A stretch of DNA of 64,000 nucleotides from Candidatus Nitrososphaera evergladensis SR1 (lineage in GTDB: Archaea; Thermoproteota; Nitrososphaeria; Nitrososphaerales; Nitrososphaeraceae), in contig NZ_CP007174.1 of assembly GCF_000730285.1 (NCBI RefSeq), positions 2,108,001 to 2,172,000 on the forward strand. The letters are read 5' to 3'. Below are positions 55,442 to 63,404 of the stretch, piece by piece. A program made the translations under genes and the position numbers. Under the pieces are notes generated by a model. The model ran no database searches. It was given only the letters and a program-made list of their open reading frames with translations, and was not told where the DNA came from. The stretch's first letter is position 1. Each line of letters opens with the position of its first letter.

Positions 55442-55753
55442 TTACTCTCCACGTTCGTCGGTACAATCCCTATCGTGACCGGGGCAGAAGTCGCCGCCGT
55501 CACAACCGTTGTCGCGGCCTGGACAGAATGCGTCTCCGCCGCCATCGCCGCCGTCACATTCGTTGTCGCGGCCTGGACAGAATGCGTCTCCGCCGTCTCC
55601 ACCATCTCCACCGTGGCCGCCGTTGCCACCATGTGAGTGGCTGCTTCGTGCGAAGGCTAGGTCAGGGCTCACTACCGCCGCCGTTATCATTGCTGCAAGA
55701 GCCAAGAGCACGACTCCCGTCAGCACAATTTTCGTCGTCTGGTTGCTTGACAT
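55442..55753 (-). CDS. Secreted Gly/Asp-rich repeat protein
   Basis: ATG at 55753 begins a 103-residue protein. Residues 1-35 form a signal peptide (MSSNQTTKIVLTGVVLLALA, cleavage probably after DLAFA). The mature part is HSHGGNGGHGGDGGDGGD followed by three related units built around FCPGRDNEC, FCPGRDNGC and FCPGHDRDC (C-x6-C). The acidic glycine repeats could bind calcium, and the cysteines could form disulfides or bind metal. The signal-peptide DNA is identical to that of the gene at 56484, in inverted orientation. The function is unknown. Confidence 0.65.
   Translation of the reverse strand: MSSNQTTKIVLTGVVLLALAAMITAAVVSPDLAFARSSHSHGGNGGHGGDGGDGGDAFCPGRDNECDGGDGGGDAFCPGRDNGCDGGDFCPGHDRDCTDERGE
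55649..55753 (-). repeat. Inverted repeat arm 1 (signal-peptide coding DNA)
   Basis: These 105 bases encode the first 35 residues of the secreted protein and match 56484-56588 exactly on the other strand. Two more bases match before the ATG, but beyond that the sequences diverge. Confidence 0.93.
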
Positions 55754-56483
55754 CAGATATGAAAATAGCTTATTATTCACTTAAGTGCATTGCAAATTCA
55801 TTACATGTATTACTTCTAATAACACAAGCCTTTGCAAGATTTATCTATGATTTGAATATTATATACTAGTTATAACAAGACAATATGTCGGCCAGCTAAA
55901 AGAATTAACCCTTTTGACTTTATCAACGAACAGTCTACTACAATATTATGCTTTGAAGTATATCTCTGGTAAATGTGGCGCAGACTAGGCAACGCCAAGC
56001 TGCTTGGGTTTGTAATCTATCAACGCTCACAAGCAGTAGAACGACCAAATGTGTAGCGAGTATACCTAAAGGATTTACTTGATTGTTTGGTTTTTTACAG
56101 ATATCTGTCAAATCCTCAAGCTTGATTACTCTGTTACTAGCTTTTGCAATTCCACTATCTTTTTTGCTGTATGCTGGATATGCGGCGTGCAGGGTAAAAC
56201 TGTCTTATAGTCAAAATTAAGTGTGTACAGGCTTGCAAGATATGTCTAGAGAGACTTCCTTGAGAATATTAATGTGATGTAATATTGATAAAGTCATCGA
56301 GGATCTGATGGCTCACATCAGAATCGCTTGTGCATATTAGAGATGTGCATTTAGTAATCTTATTGTAATTATTATATGATAATTGAATTACAGGTAAGGA
56401 TATTCAAGATTTACCTTATCAGATATCATATACTTAATCGATTTGCAAACCACTTAAATAAATCTCGTGCTATCAGGTATGTG
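55754..56483. other. AT-rich spacer between divergent secreted-protein genes
   Basis: This 730-base, AT-rich stretch separates the two inverted paralogues. It must hold both promoters: ACTTAAATAAATC about 27 bases before the right-hand ATG, and GAATAATAAG before the left-hand one. A 45-codon ORF at 56083-56220 (TTG start, one hydrophobic segment ITLLLAFAIPLSFLLYAGY) could be a small membrane peptide but is weak. Confidence 0.4.
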
Positions 56484-56588
56484 ATGTCAAGCAACCAGAC
56501 GACGAAAATTGTGCTGACGGGAGTCGTGCTCTTGGCTCTTGCAGCAATGATAACGGCGGCGGTAGTGAGCCCTGACCTAGCCTTCGCA
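56484..56588 (+). repeat. Inverted repeat arm 2 (signal-peptide coding DNA)
   Basis: Exact reverse-complement match of 55649-55753 at the DNA level, including synonymous positions, which points to recent duplication or gene conversion. Confidence 0.93.
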
Positions 56589-56762
56589 AAGAAAAAACAC
56601 AAGCATCATCATGGCGGCGACGTGAACATTGGCGGAGACGGCGGCGATGGCGGAGATGGCGGAGACGGTGGAAACGCCTTCTGCCCTGGTAAAGACAACG
56701 AATGTACCGGTGGCGATGGCGGAGATGGCGGAGATGGCGGAGATGGCGGAGACGCTGGTTAA
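56484..56762 (+). CDS. Secreted Gly/Asp-rich protein, paralogue
   Basis: ATG at 56484 gives a 92-residue protein. The ORF extends upstream, but ACTTAAATAAATC about 27 bases before this ATG and the match to its paralogue fix the start. After the shared 35-residue signal peptide come a basic patch KKKHKHHH, GGD repeats, one FCPGKDNEC... unit (NAFCPGKDNECTGG) and more GGDGG repeats. It looks like a cell-surface or extracellular metal-binding protein. It shares its promoter motif with the collagen-like gene downstream. Confidence 0.7.
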   Translation: MSSNQTTKIVLTGVVLLALAAMITAAVVSPDLAFAKKKHKHHHGGDVNIGGDGGDGGDGGDGGNAFCPGKDNECTGGDGGDGGDGGDGGDAG

Positions 56763-56911
56763 TCAGTCGCGACAAAATACATAACAACAGGGTGGTAATT
56801 TACCACCTAATTTTTTCTATTTTCTAGTAAAGAAGTTGTAAATAGATCTCTTTTTACCTCAAAAAATAAATAATTTTAGAATAACTTAAATAAATCCTTC
56901 AATATAGATAC

Positions 56912-57151
56912 ATGTTGAAAAAACATTCAAAGGAAAAAATTCTGTGGCTCGGTCTGATGGCTATTATCACACTTGCCATTATGTACACTGGCTCCAGTGT
57001 AGCTAATGGAGCTGGCGGCAATGGCGGAAATTGTGAACCGGGGGAACCCGGACAACCAGGTGAACCCGGAGAACCAGGGGAAGGTGGCGGGGAACCCGGA
57101 CAACCAGGTGAACCCGGAGAACCAGGAGAGGCTGGAAATTGCGTTGAATAA
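56912..57151 (+). CDS. Small secreted collagen-like protein
   Basis: This 79-residue protein has a signal segment (ILWLGLMAIITLAIMYTGSS) and a mature part made mostly of Gly-X-Y triplets: GEPGQPGEPGEPGE, twice, separated by GGG, with a cysteine at each end (GNCEPG, GNCVE). Proline in X or Y positions is typical of collagen-like triple helices. The DNA for the triplets is itself a direct repeat. CTTAAATAAATCC lies about 26 bases before the ATG, matching the promoter of the gene upstream. A short trimer with disulfide caps is a plausible picture. Confidence 0.7.
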   Translation: MLKKHSKEKILWLGLMAIITLAIMYTGSSVANGAGGNGGNCEPGEPGQPGEPGEPGEGGGEPGQPGEPGEPGEAGNCVE

Positions 57152-57369
57152 AGCAACAATTAACGCCTTCATTTTATCTGCAGCTTGTGGCTAATACTGA
57201 ACCTTATTTTGGATGATTGACTAGATGGCGAAAAATTATTCTTGCAATAAGGAAAAACGAAACACCCAAAAATGAGAGGATATGAGACTCTTGAAATACC
57301 TGTCGTCTTTGCATCCTTCCTTATTCCTTCTATTCTTATCTCTCGGCTATAGGTGTGAAATGCTGTAAG

Positions 57370-57933
57370 ATGAACGAGGATGAAAAAGCAAAAATGTCTT
57401 CAGCCTTTCCAAGGAAGTACATTATTGCTCTCGTCATCTTTGCAGTAATTGCTTTTGCTGTCGTTGTCACTATCAGGTATACAACCAACACTTTCAATCC
57501 TTTTTTTGTAGTTGCAAGTGACAGCATGGTTCCAACACTTCAAGTCGGCGACCTGATTCTTATGAAACGTGTTAGCGATGGTGATGCAGATTCATCGTTC
57601 AATGATATCAAGGTGGGCGACATTATCCTTTTCAAAAATCCTCACGAAGTTGATGACGAAACAGGACAGCCAATAACTATAGTCCACAGAGTGGTAGAAA
57701 TAAACGACACTGCGGACAACAGAATCATAAAGACAAAAGGCGACAACAATCCTGAATCCATTGCAGATCTAGACTATCCAATCTACAAAAGTTACTACAT
57801 TGGAAAGGTTATGTACGTTATCCCTGCAATCGGAACATTAGAGATTTCTCCTTACAGGAATTATGTTTTTGTGGGCATAAGCGTCACTATGATAGCGACA
57901 TTAATTTTTATATTTAGACGGGGCAAGAGTTGA
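57370..57933 (+). CDS. Signal peptidase I, archaeal (Ser-His) type
   Basis: GTG at 57355 is possible; ATG at 57370 (MNEDEKAKM) is preferred, and ATG at 57394 is another option. The protein has an N-terminal membrane segment, the catalytic serine in VVASDSMVPTLQVGD, the histidine in ITIVHRVVEI (archaeal/ER-type Ser-His instead of Ser-Lys), the aspartate in TKGDNNPE, and a C-terminal membrane segment followed by FRRGKS. It cleaves signal peptides on the outer membrane face. It follows three secreted-protein genes and may serve them. Confidence 0.93.
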   Translation: MNEDEKAKMSSAFPRKYIIALVIFAVIAFAVVVTIRYTTNTFNPFFVVASDSMVPTLQVGDLILMKRVSDGDADSSFNDIKVGDIILFKNPHEVDDETGQPITIVHRVVEINDTADNRIIKTKGDNNPESIADLDYPIYKSYYIGKVMYVIPAIGTLEISPYRNYVFVGISVTMIATLIFIFRRGKS

Positions 57934-58370
57934 GTGTTGGAGCTATGGGCGACCCAGTTATTTTGGTTCATCGTTTCCCCTTTTTCCACTCAATGTTGCG
58001 CCGCTTTTCTGGGTATGCACAGTGTGCTTCGTTCGACTTGTAATCACAGAATGCAAAAGGCAGAAGCGTATGAAGTGAATCTCCCTCTTTACGCGTAAAC
58101 TTGTGTCGCTTTGGTATTTATTACTACAATAGTAATGCAGATGGTGACTCTTTTTACATCGTCAAGCCAATCAGCGAACCTATTTTGCTGTAGGAAGTTC
58201 TACGGTCCCTGGCCAAATCGGCGAGAATATTGAGATCAGTCTTGTCAAGCACCAGTCTCTCTCCATACGATCTCTTCCTTTATTACGTCAGGATTGTCAT
58301 CGAGTAAGCTGTCCGATTCTAGGAGTATCGCTACCACCGGAGATAAATCCAGTGTTGTCGGAGGAATGCC
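57934..58370. other. Intergenic stretch holding a regulator relic
   Basis: Between the signal peptidase and the SnoaL-like gene. The only recognisable element is the Lrp/AsnC helix-turn-helix fragment on the minus strand (58154-58252). Nothing else is supported. Confidence 0.4.
58154..58252 (-). pseudogene. Truncated Lrp/AsnC helix-turn-helix relic
   Basis: A 32-codon minus-strand stretch, starting GTG, reads LDKTDLNILADLARDRRTSY followed by SKIGSLIGLTM and a stop. This is the start of an Lrp/AsnC DNA-binding domain (LDxTDLKIL...GRxSYxEIGxxVGLT), cut within the recognition helix. The RAM ligand-binding part is missing, and upstream bases read into stops. Confidence 0.5.
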
Positions 58371-58745
58371 ATGCAAAAACAACATGAATCTTCTGCAAAA
58401 AACGCGAAGGAGATCGTAATGGAGTACTTGCAGGCATTAACAGAACGCCGGGACTTTGAATCTGCCAGAAGCTACCTGAAGGACAACGTATCGTACGTGT
58501 CGCCTCTTAATTCATTTGATAATGCTGAAGCATACCTAAAGTATAATGAAAGCTTGCACCTGCCGAAACCAGATATCAAAAAGATTTTCACCGATGGCGA
58601 CGATGTCTGCCTTCTCTATGAAATGACTCTTACCACGCAGCCTGCACCGCTCTTTGTATCTTTTTGGGCCCACGTCGATAGTGGGAAAATAAGTTCGATA
58701 AATGTTAATTTCGATCCGCGACCTTTCATTCGGCCGGGAAGATAG
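58371..58745 (+). CDS. SnoaL/NTF2-like protein
   Basis: This 124-residue protein fits the NTF2/SnoaL-like cone fold: KEIVMEYLQALTERRDFESARSYLKDNVSY at the start and late strands LFVSFWAHVDSGKISSINVNFDPRPF. Such proteins bind or isomerise small molecules. It ends in a basic tail FIRPGR. Next to it is a patch of tRNA-like DNA. No substrate can be inferred. Confidence 0.75.
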   Translation: MQKQHESSAKNAKEIVMEYLQALTERRDFESARSYLKDNVSYVSPLNSFDNAEAYLKYNESLHLPKPDIKKIFTDGDDVCLLYEMTLTTQPAPLFVSFWAHVDSGKISSINVNFDPRPFIRPGR

Positions 58746-58767
58746 TTTCCGAATTCCGGGTGAAGGA

Positions 58768-58880
58768 GGGCCCATCGGGATTTGAGCCGCCTTGTGTGTG
58801 CATTTTAGAATAAAATGGGCCCGCACCCACATATAGGGTCTGGGCCCTCCACGGGCCCAAAGGGACTTGAACCCTTCGGC
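58768..58880 (-). repeat. Two degenerate tRNA 3'-end-like direct repeats
   Basis: On the plus strand, GGGCCCATCGGGATTTGAGC (58769 on) and GGGCCCAAAGGGACTTGAAC (58853 on) are diverged direct copies. Read leftward the second contains a perfect T-arm (AAGGG-TTCAAGT-CCCTT) followed by an acceptor-like TGGGCCC, but there is no matching 5' half. Two further GGGCCC palindromes lie between. This looks like tRNA gene debris or old attachment sites, not a working tRNA. Confidence 0.5.
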
Positions 58881-59181
58881 CTGCAAAATTACTTCTTTAA
58901 ACTTCGCACTCGCAAAAGATTGCCGCAATTGCAAAACAAGAAACTGAAAACAGCAGAAGAAGAAGAACGATGCACGTATGCGTCTAACCTTGCTGCAAAA
59001 TTCATTTTTTCTATTTTATGCACAGCCACGCTCATTTTATGCAATTATGCACGTTCAAAATCCGGCCTTATGCACCCCGCGTTTTCATGGAATATATTCC
59101 GACCCACGTCAAAATATTCCAAAATTGGAACATTATTCCAGCTTGGACAAGGCAATTATTTCAGTACCAGTACCCCGTCAA

Positions 59182-59193
59182 GATTAATATAAG
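59182..59193 (+). promoter_or_regulatory. TATA box of the FKBP gene
   Basis: GATTAATATAAGG-type sequence at about 59182-59193 lies roughly 27 bases before the FKBP ATG, the expected leaderless spacing. Confidence 0.5.
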
Positions 59194-59214
59194 GTAAAAA
59201 CCGTCTCGCAAATC

Positions 59215-59982
59215 ATGCCTTTGGAAAAGGGTTCACTTGTATTGGTAGATTACACTGCTAAAGTTAAGGACACTAACGAGGTTTTCGAGACTACTCGCGA
59301 AGAAGAGGCCAAGAAAACAGACCTCTACGACCCGACCCGCAAGTACGAGCCAAGGCTCGTCTCTGTTGGCGAGGCGTGGGTGCTAAAGGGCCTTGACGAG
59401 GCGCTGGCAAAGGCAGGCGTCGGCGACAAGATGAACGTCGAAGTCACGCCGGACAAGGGCTTTGGCGAGCGCGACCCGAACAAGGTGAGGATGATCCCGC
59501 AGCGCAAGCTCGGCGACAAGGCAGACGAAGTCCGCGTCGGCGACGTGGTAGAACTGGACGACAGGACAGGAATCATCCGCTACATCGGCTCCGGCAGGCT
59601 GCAGGTGGATTTCAACCACCGCCTTGCAGGCAAGACGCTCGTGTACGACGTCAACGTCATCAAGAAACTTGACACTGACAACGACAAGATAACTGCTCTC
59701 ATAAAGCGCAGGATCCCAATAGAAGACGCCAAGATCAAGTTCAACCTGTCAGGCGCAAACCTGGACATGGAACTGCCGGAAGAGACGTACCTGGCAGAGG
59801 GCCTGCAGATAATCAAGAGGGCGGTCGCAAACGACATCTTCAAGTTCGTCCCGGCGGTCAAGAACATCAAGTTCATAGAGAGTTACGCAGCTCCACAGCC
59901 GGCGGCAACTGCTGAAAAGAAGGAAGAAGCAAAGCCGGCTGCAGCAGCGGCTACCGAAGCCAAGGCAGAAGCGGCCAAGTAA
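59215..59982 (+). CDS. FKBP-type peptidyl-prolyl isomerase (SlyD-like)
   Basis: This 255-residue protein has an FKBP domain with an inserted flap: KGSLVLVDYTAKVKDTNEVFETT, LVSVGEAWVLKGLDEAL, DKMNVEVTPDKGFGERDP and VDFNHRLAGKTLVYDVNV. A C-terminal extension ends in an alanine-rich, charged tail (EKKEEAKPAAAAATEAKAEA). It isomerises proline bonds and chaperones folding in the cytosol; no signal peptide is present. It marks the return to GC-rich core DNA. Confidence 0.94.
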   Translation: MPLEKGSLVLVDYTAKVKDTNEVFETTREEEAKKTDLYDPTRKYEPRLVSVGEAWVLKGLDEALAKAGVGDKMNVEVTPDKGFGERDPNKVRMIPQRKLGDKADEVRVGDVVELDDRTGIIRYIGSGRLQVDFNHRLAGKTLVYDVNVIKKLDTDNDKITALIKRRIPIEDAKIKFNLSGANLDMELPEETYLAEGLQIIKRAVANDIFKFVPAVKNIKFIESYAAPQPAATAEKKEEAKPAAAAATEAKAEAAK

Positions 59983-60054
59983 CGGCCTTCCCCTTTTTAC
60001 CCCTTTTACAGTAGCAAAAACTTATTATATTAAAAAATGCAAGCTTGCTGCAGC

Positions 60055-60405
60055 ATGGAAAGCGCTCAACACGTAGAAAGCATAACAGTAACCCCAAAGG
60101 CGGCAGAAAAGGTCGCCGAATTCATGAAGCAGGAAGGCAATACAGGCCTGTACCTGAGGGTTTATGTCACCGGCGGCGGATGCTCCGGCCTGTCATACGG
60201 CATGGGCTTTGAGGAAAAGCCAGACGAGGACGACAGCGTCATCGAGCAGAACGGCGTCAAGGTTCTTGTTGACAGCTACAGCCAGAGATACCTGAGAGGC
60301 GCAAACATCGACTATGTCGAGAGCCTGATGGGTTCTGGGTTCAAGATCAACAACCCAAACGTCACAAAGAGCTGCTCGTGCGGACATTCGTTCAGCACAG
60401 AATAA
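60055..60405 (+). CDS. IscA/SufA-type iron-sulfur carrier
   Basis: ATG at 60055 (MESAQHVESITVTPKAAEK) fits a TTATTATATTA box about 28 bases upstream; the ATG at 60037 is too close to that box. The 116-residue protein has the A-type carrier cysteines: YVTGGGCSGLSYGM and SCSCGHSF (the CGC-like end as CSCG), plus the FKINNPN segment. It carries Fe-S clusters to target enzymes. Confidence 0.94.
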   Translation: MESAQHVESITVTPKAAEKVAEFMKQEGNTGLYLRVYVTGGGCSGLSYGMGFEEKPDEDDSVIEQNGVKVLVDSYSQRYLRGANIDYVESLMGSGFKINNPNVTKSCSCGHSFSTE

Positions 60406-60492
60406 GCAAAAACTCCCTTTCTTTTCCTTCCCTTCTTTTCGTTTGGATAAAACCTTATTAGAATACCCTCAAAACGGATTTGCATCACCCAC

Positions 60493-60675
60493 TTGCTTGC
60501 TACACGACGCATAATCGACATTATTTTTGTGGCACTTGCGATAGTTGCGGCTTGCATCACGGCCATCGTCGCTGCAAAGGCTGTTACTGATGCGTTCAAG
60601 CCAACGCTTGACAGTGGCAACAGCATCCAGGAAAGTTCCAAACTTGTCATTACAGACCCGGACGCAAACCTGTAA
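60493..60675 (+). CDS. Short membrane segment ORF, 5' part of a split regulator
   Basis: This 60-residue ORF (TTG start) holds one membrane segment (IIDIIFVALAIVAACITAIVA) and a polar tail ending VITDPDANL, then TAA. The next gene begins 24 bases later in the same frame, and the bases between have no other stop. It may be the N-terminus of a two-pass membrane regulator broken by a nonsense codon. A CTTATTAGAA box near 60448-60457 could be its promoter. Confidence 0.5.
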   Translation: MLATRRIIDIIFVALAIVAACITAIVAAKAVTDAFKPTLDSGNSIQESSKLVITDPDANL

Positions 60676-60699
60676 GACAGGTCGGGGGATCCAGCAACG

Positions 60700-61254
60700 T
60701 TGCAAGACAAGTCAGAAAATCCAATGCTGGCTCAAAGCTATGCAAATTCAGGCAGATATACTGTAACCCTTGCAGATGCAGAGTCAACGGGGCCGCTTGA
60801 CCACCCTGCCGCAACAGCGTTGTACGAATATGCCCCTTTCACCCTTCCGATAACGTGGGGCGCAGTAGCCGGGACTGTCATCTGGCGGGGCAGGGTAAGG
60901 TCGCAGTGGAGCAAGCAGGGCTACGACTATGACACTTTCAAGCTCATTACAAAAATGCGCGGGAGCCCGACCCGCCAAAAGCTTCTCGAAGCAGTCAGAA
61001 ACGAGCAAAAGAACAAGCTCCAGCTTGCAAACGAGCTTGGGGTCGACTGGAAGACAATCGACAACCATGTCGCGATGCTGCTTGAGGCCCGGCTCGTAGA
61101 GGAAAAAAATGTAGTTGGCACTGCAAGGTATTATTCCATAACAGAAAACGGTGCAAAGGTTTTGGCCCTGCTTGCCAGTAGCGGCGGCGAGGCCAAGGAT
61201 GATGACGATGGCAGCAGCCGGAAAGAAGAAGTGGCTGGCGGCGATGAAAAGTAG
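60700..61254 (+). CDS. Membrane-linked winged-helix regulator
   Basis: This 184-residue ORF starts at TTG. A membrane segment (YAPFTLPITWGAVAGTVIW) precedes a winged-helix domain: TRQKLLEAVRNEQKNKLQLANELGVDWKTIDNHVAMLLEARLVEE and a wing RYYSITENGAKVLALL. The acidic tail is DDDDG. This is an ArsR-like one-component regulator held at the membrane. The upstream in-frame 60-codon ORF carries the missing first membrane segment. Its TAG stop abuts the next gene's ATG. Confidence 0.75.
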   Translation: MQDKSENPMLAQSYANSGRYTVTLADAESTGPLDHPAATALYEYAPFTLPITWGAVAGTVIWRGRVRSQWSKQGYDYDTFKLITKMRGSPTRQKLLEAVRNEQKNKLQLANELGVDWKTIDNHVAMLLEARLVEEKNVVGTARYYSITENGAKVLALLASSGGEAKDDDDGSSRKEEVAGGDEK

Positions 61255-61803
61255 ATGATCAGAGTTGTTGCCTGCATGGTTCTTCTGTGTATGCTCGGCT
61301 TGGCTGCGACGCTGTTCGAAGTGCCAAAGGCACATGCGTGCTCTTGTGTAGGGTCAATATCACCCGGCGAACAGTTTGAAAAAAGCACTGCAGTGTTTGC
61401 CGGCAAGGTTGCTGACATTGAGGCCGGCGACTATAGCAATACCGTACATTTTGACGTTGAGAGGGCGTGGAAAGGAGTGTCAACAACGACGCTTGCGCTC
61501 ACTACGTCAGGGTCAAGCGATTCGTGCGGCTATGATTTTGAAAAAGGCAAAGAATACGTCGTATACGCGTATAGCAGCGATGAATCTTCCCTGCGTACAA
61601 GTACATGCAGCCGGACGCAGCTGGTGGCATACGCGTACGACGATCTCGCGTACCTTGGCGCAGGTTACACTCCTGCGCCAGGCCAGCCGGCAACAGTTGC
61701 AAAGGAGCCGGGCGACCCGCTCTTGCCCTTCATAGGCATCGGAGCCGCCGTGACTGCAGCTATCGTGCTTTTCACGCGGAGAAAAAGCAAACGGCAAAAA
61801 TGA
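61255..61803 (+). CDS. Secreted NTR/TIMP-like protein with C-terminal anchor
   Basis: This 182-residue protein has a signal peptide ending at AHA, then CSCVGSISPGEQFEKSTAVF, the netrin/TIMP-like start with its two N-terminal cysteines, and later cysteines in DSCGYDFEKGKEYVVYA and STCSRT. A membrane span (FIGIGAAVTAAIVLFT) and a basic tail RRKSKRQK anchor it. It directly follows the winged-helix gene and may be its target or signal partner. The biochemical role is unknown. Confidence 0.8.
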   Translation: MIRVVACMVLLCMLGLAATLFEVPKAHACSCVGSISPGEQFEKSTAVFAGKVADIEAGDYSNTVHFDVERAWKGVSTTTLALTTSGSSDSCGYDFEKGKEYVVYAYSSDESSLRTSTCSRTQLVAYAYDDLAYLGAGYTPAPGQPATVAKEPGDPLLPFIGIGAAVTAAIVLFTRRKSKRQK

Positions 61804-61860
61804 AAAAAAACGTTTTCAAAATTCTTATTAGAGCTGATGCGGCTTTTGCACATACACACA

Positions 61861-62795
61861 TGAAAGCCGGAATATTATTGCCGCAAGTTACAGAGCACGC
61901 TACCAAAGAAAACCTTCTGTATATCGCAAAGGAAGCTGAAAAAGAAGGTCTGGATTCTGCCTGGGTATTTGAGCGCCTGCTGTGGCCGCTAAAGCCCCAG
62001 ACGCCGTATGTTGCAACGCCTGATGGTTCCCTTCCAACAGAATACCAAAACGTGCTTGACCCACTTGAAACCCTCACCTACATAGCGGGAAACACTACGA
62101 AAATTTCTCTGGGAACCTGCCTGATTGACATGCTGTTTCACAACCCCGTCGTGCTGGCAAGGAGGTTTGCCACGCTAGATGTCCTTTCGGGCGGGCGAGT
62201 TATTGCCGGCCTTGGCATTGGATGGTCAAAAGACGAGTACGAGGTGTCCGGCGTGCCGTACAAGCAGAGAGGAGCAAGGGCAGACGAATTCTTGCAGGCG
62301 CTAAAGCGGATATGGACCGATGACGTGGTCGAGTTCAAGGGCCAGTTCTACAACATACCAGCTTCAAAAATCGGCCCCAAGCCGGTGCAAAAGCCGCATC
62401 CCCCAGTGCTTCTTGGCGGGTTCAGCCCAAAGGTGTTCTCAAGGATAGTAAACTATGCAGACGGATGGCTGCCCATTGCAGGAGTTGGACCGCTGGAACA
62501 GCTTGAACAGGCGGTAAGCGGCTTGAGGGAAGGCGCAAGAAAGGCAGGCAAAGACCCTTCGAAGGTTCGCGTGTTCGTTCTGTCGTATCCAACCGTGATG
62601 GACTCTCCTTCTCCCAATCAGCAGCAGAGATGGCCCATGACCGGCACCATCGACCAAATTGGAAGCGACATAGAGCGAATAAAAGCGATAGACGGGGTGG
62701 ACCACATAATATTTGGTTACGCGTTTTCTTCGGTGGGCAGGGACGTGAAAAAGATGATCGAGATAACAAAACAGCTTGTCAGGTTTGCCAGATAA
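61861..62795 (+). CDS. F420-dependent LLM-class oxidoreductase
   Basis: The reading frame is open far upstream, but ATG at 61861 (MKAGILLPQVTEHATKENL) begins the family and has a TTATTAGAG box about 35 bases before it. The 311-residue luciferase-like protein shows GLDSAWVFERLLWPL, LGTCLIDMLFHNPVVLARRFATLDVLSGGRVIAGLGIGW and the C-terminal barrel. It probably uses coenzyme F420 to reduce or oxidise an unknown substrate. A PPOX-type F420 protein follows on the other strand. Confidence 0.92.
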
Positions 62796-62838
62796 GAGAA
62801 TACATTATCCTTGCTAGAAACACAAACGTGTACTAGAA

Positions 62839-63297
62839 TCAAGAATTGCGCCACGACGTTACCTTTTCCGGCCGGATGACGATGCATGTTTCACCCGGCC
62901 CGATTTTTTGATACTGGGGATATTTGGCAATCAATTTTTCGTAGACTTTGTTCAACTGTATGCCTCCCTGTGTTTTGCCTGCCATCATTATTGACGCCTT
63001 TCCTCGTATCATTACAAAGGCCAGCCTTGTCCAATCATCATCATAATACTCGTCGATGAGCAAGGCGACGTTTGGATTGTCCCGTATGTTCCTGAGCCGC
63101 CTTAGGTTCTCCGGTTTGACCGTCTTTCTTTTTTCATCTATCGGTACAAAGAAACAGTTGTCATCAAACACAAACACTATAGGCACCAAGTGAGGCTTGG
63201 ACTCTGAATCTACCGTTGCAAGCCTTGCAACTCTAGCTCTTTCTACAAGTTCTTTGACATCGTGGGCAATAATAGCAGTAGCATTATCATCATCCAT
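62839..63297 (-). CDS. PPOX-class F420-dependent protein
   Basis: This 152-residue protein has the split-barrel flavin/F420 fold: VERARVARLATVDSESKPHLVPIVFVFDDN, KRKTVKPENLRRLRNIRDNPNVALLIDEYYDDDW and RGKASIM. This matches the pyridoxamine-phosphate-oxidase-like subfamily linked to F420. The substrate is unknown. It converges with the LLM-class gene. Confidence 0.88.
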   Translation of the reverse strand: MDDDNATAIIAHDVKELVERARVARLATVDSESKPHLVPIVFVFDDNCFFVPIDEKRKTVKPENLRRLRNIRDNPNVALLIDEYYDDDWTRLAFVMIRGKASIMMAGKTQGGIQLNKVYEKLIAKYPQYQKIGPGETCIVIRPEKVTSWRNS

Positions 63298-63404
63298 TGT
63301 TCCATCTATTATTACAAGACAGCGCCTTGTTCATAAAAAGTGTGGGCGACGGTGTTGTTTCATTGTTAAGCAGATAATAATTTTTTGGCGCTGGTCAGGG
63401 ATGG

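Noticed and set aside
58768-58848. A complete tRNA (possible anticodon TTC) on the minus strand
   Set aside because: Acceptor arms GGGCCCA/TGGGCCC pair and an anticodon-like stem exists, but position 33 is A, the T-stem does not pair and the D arm lacks the usual bases.
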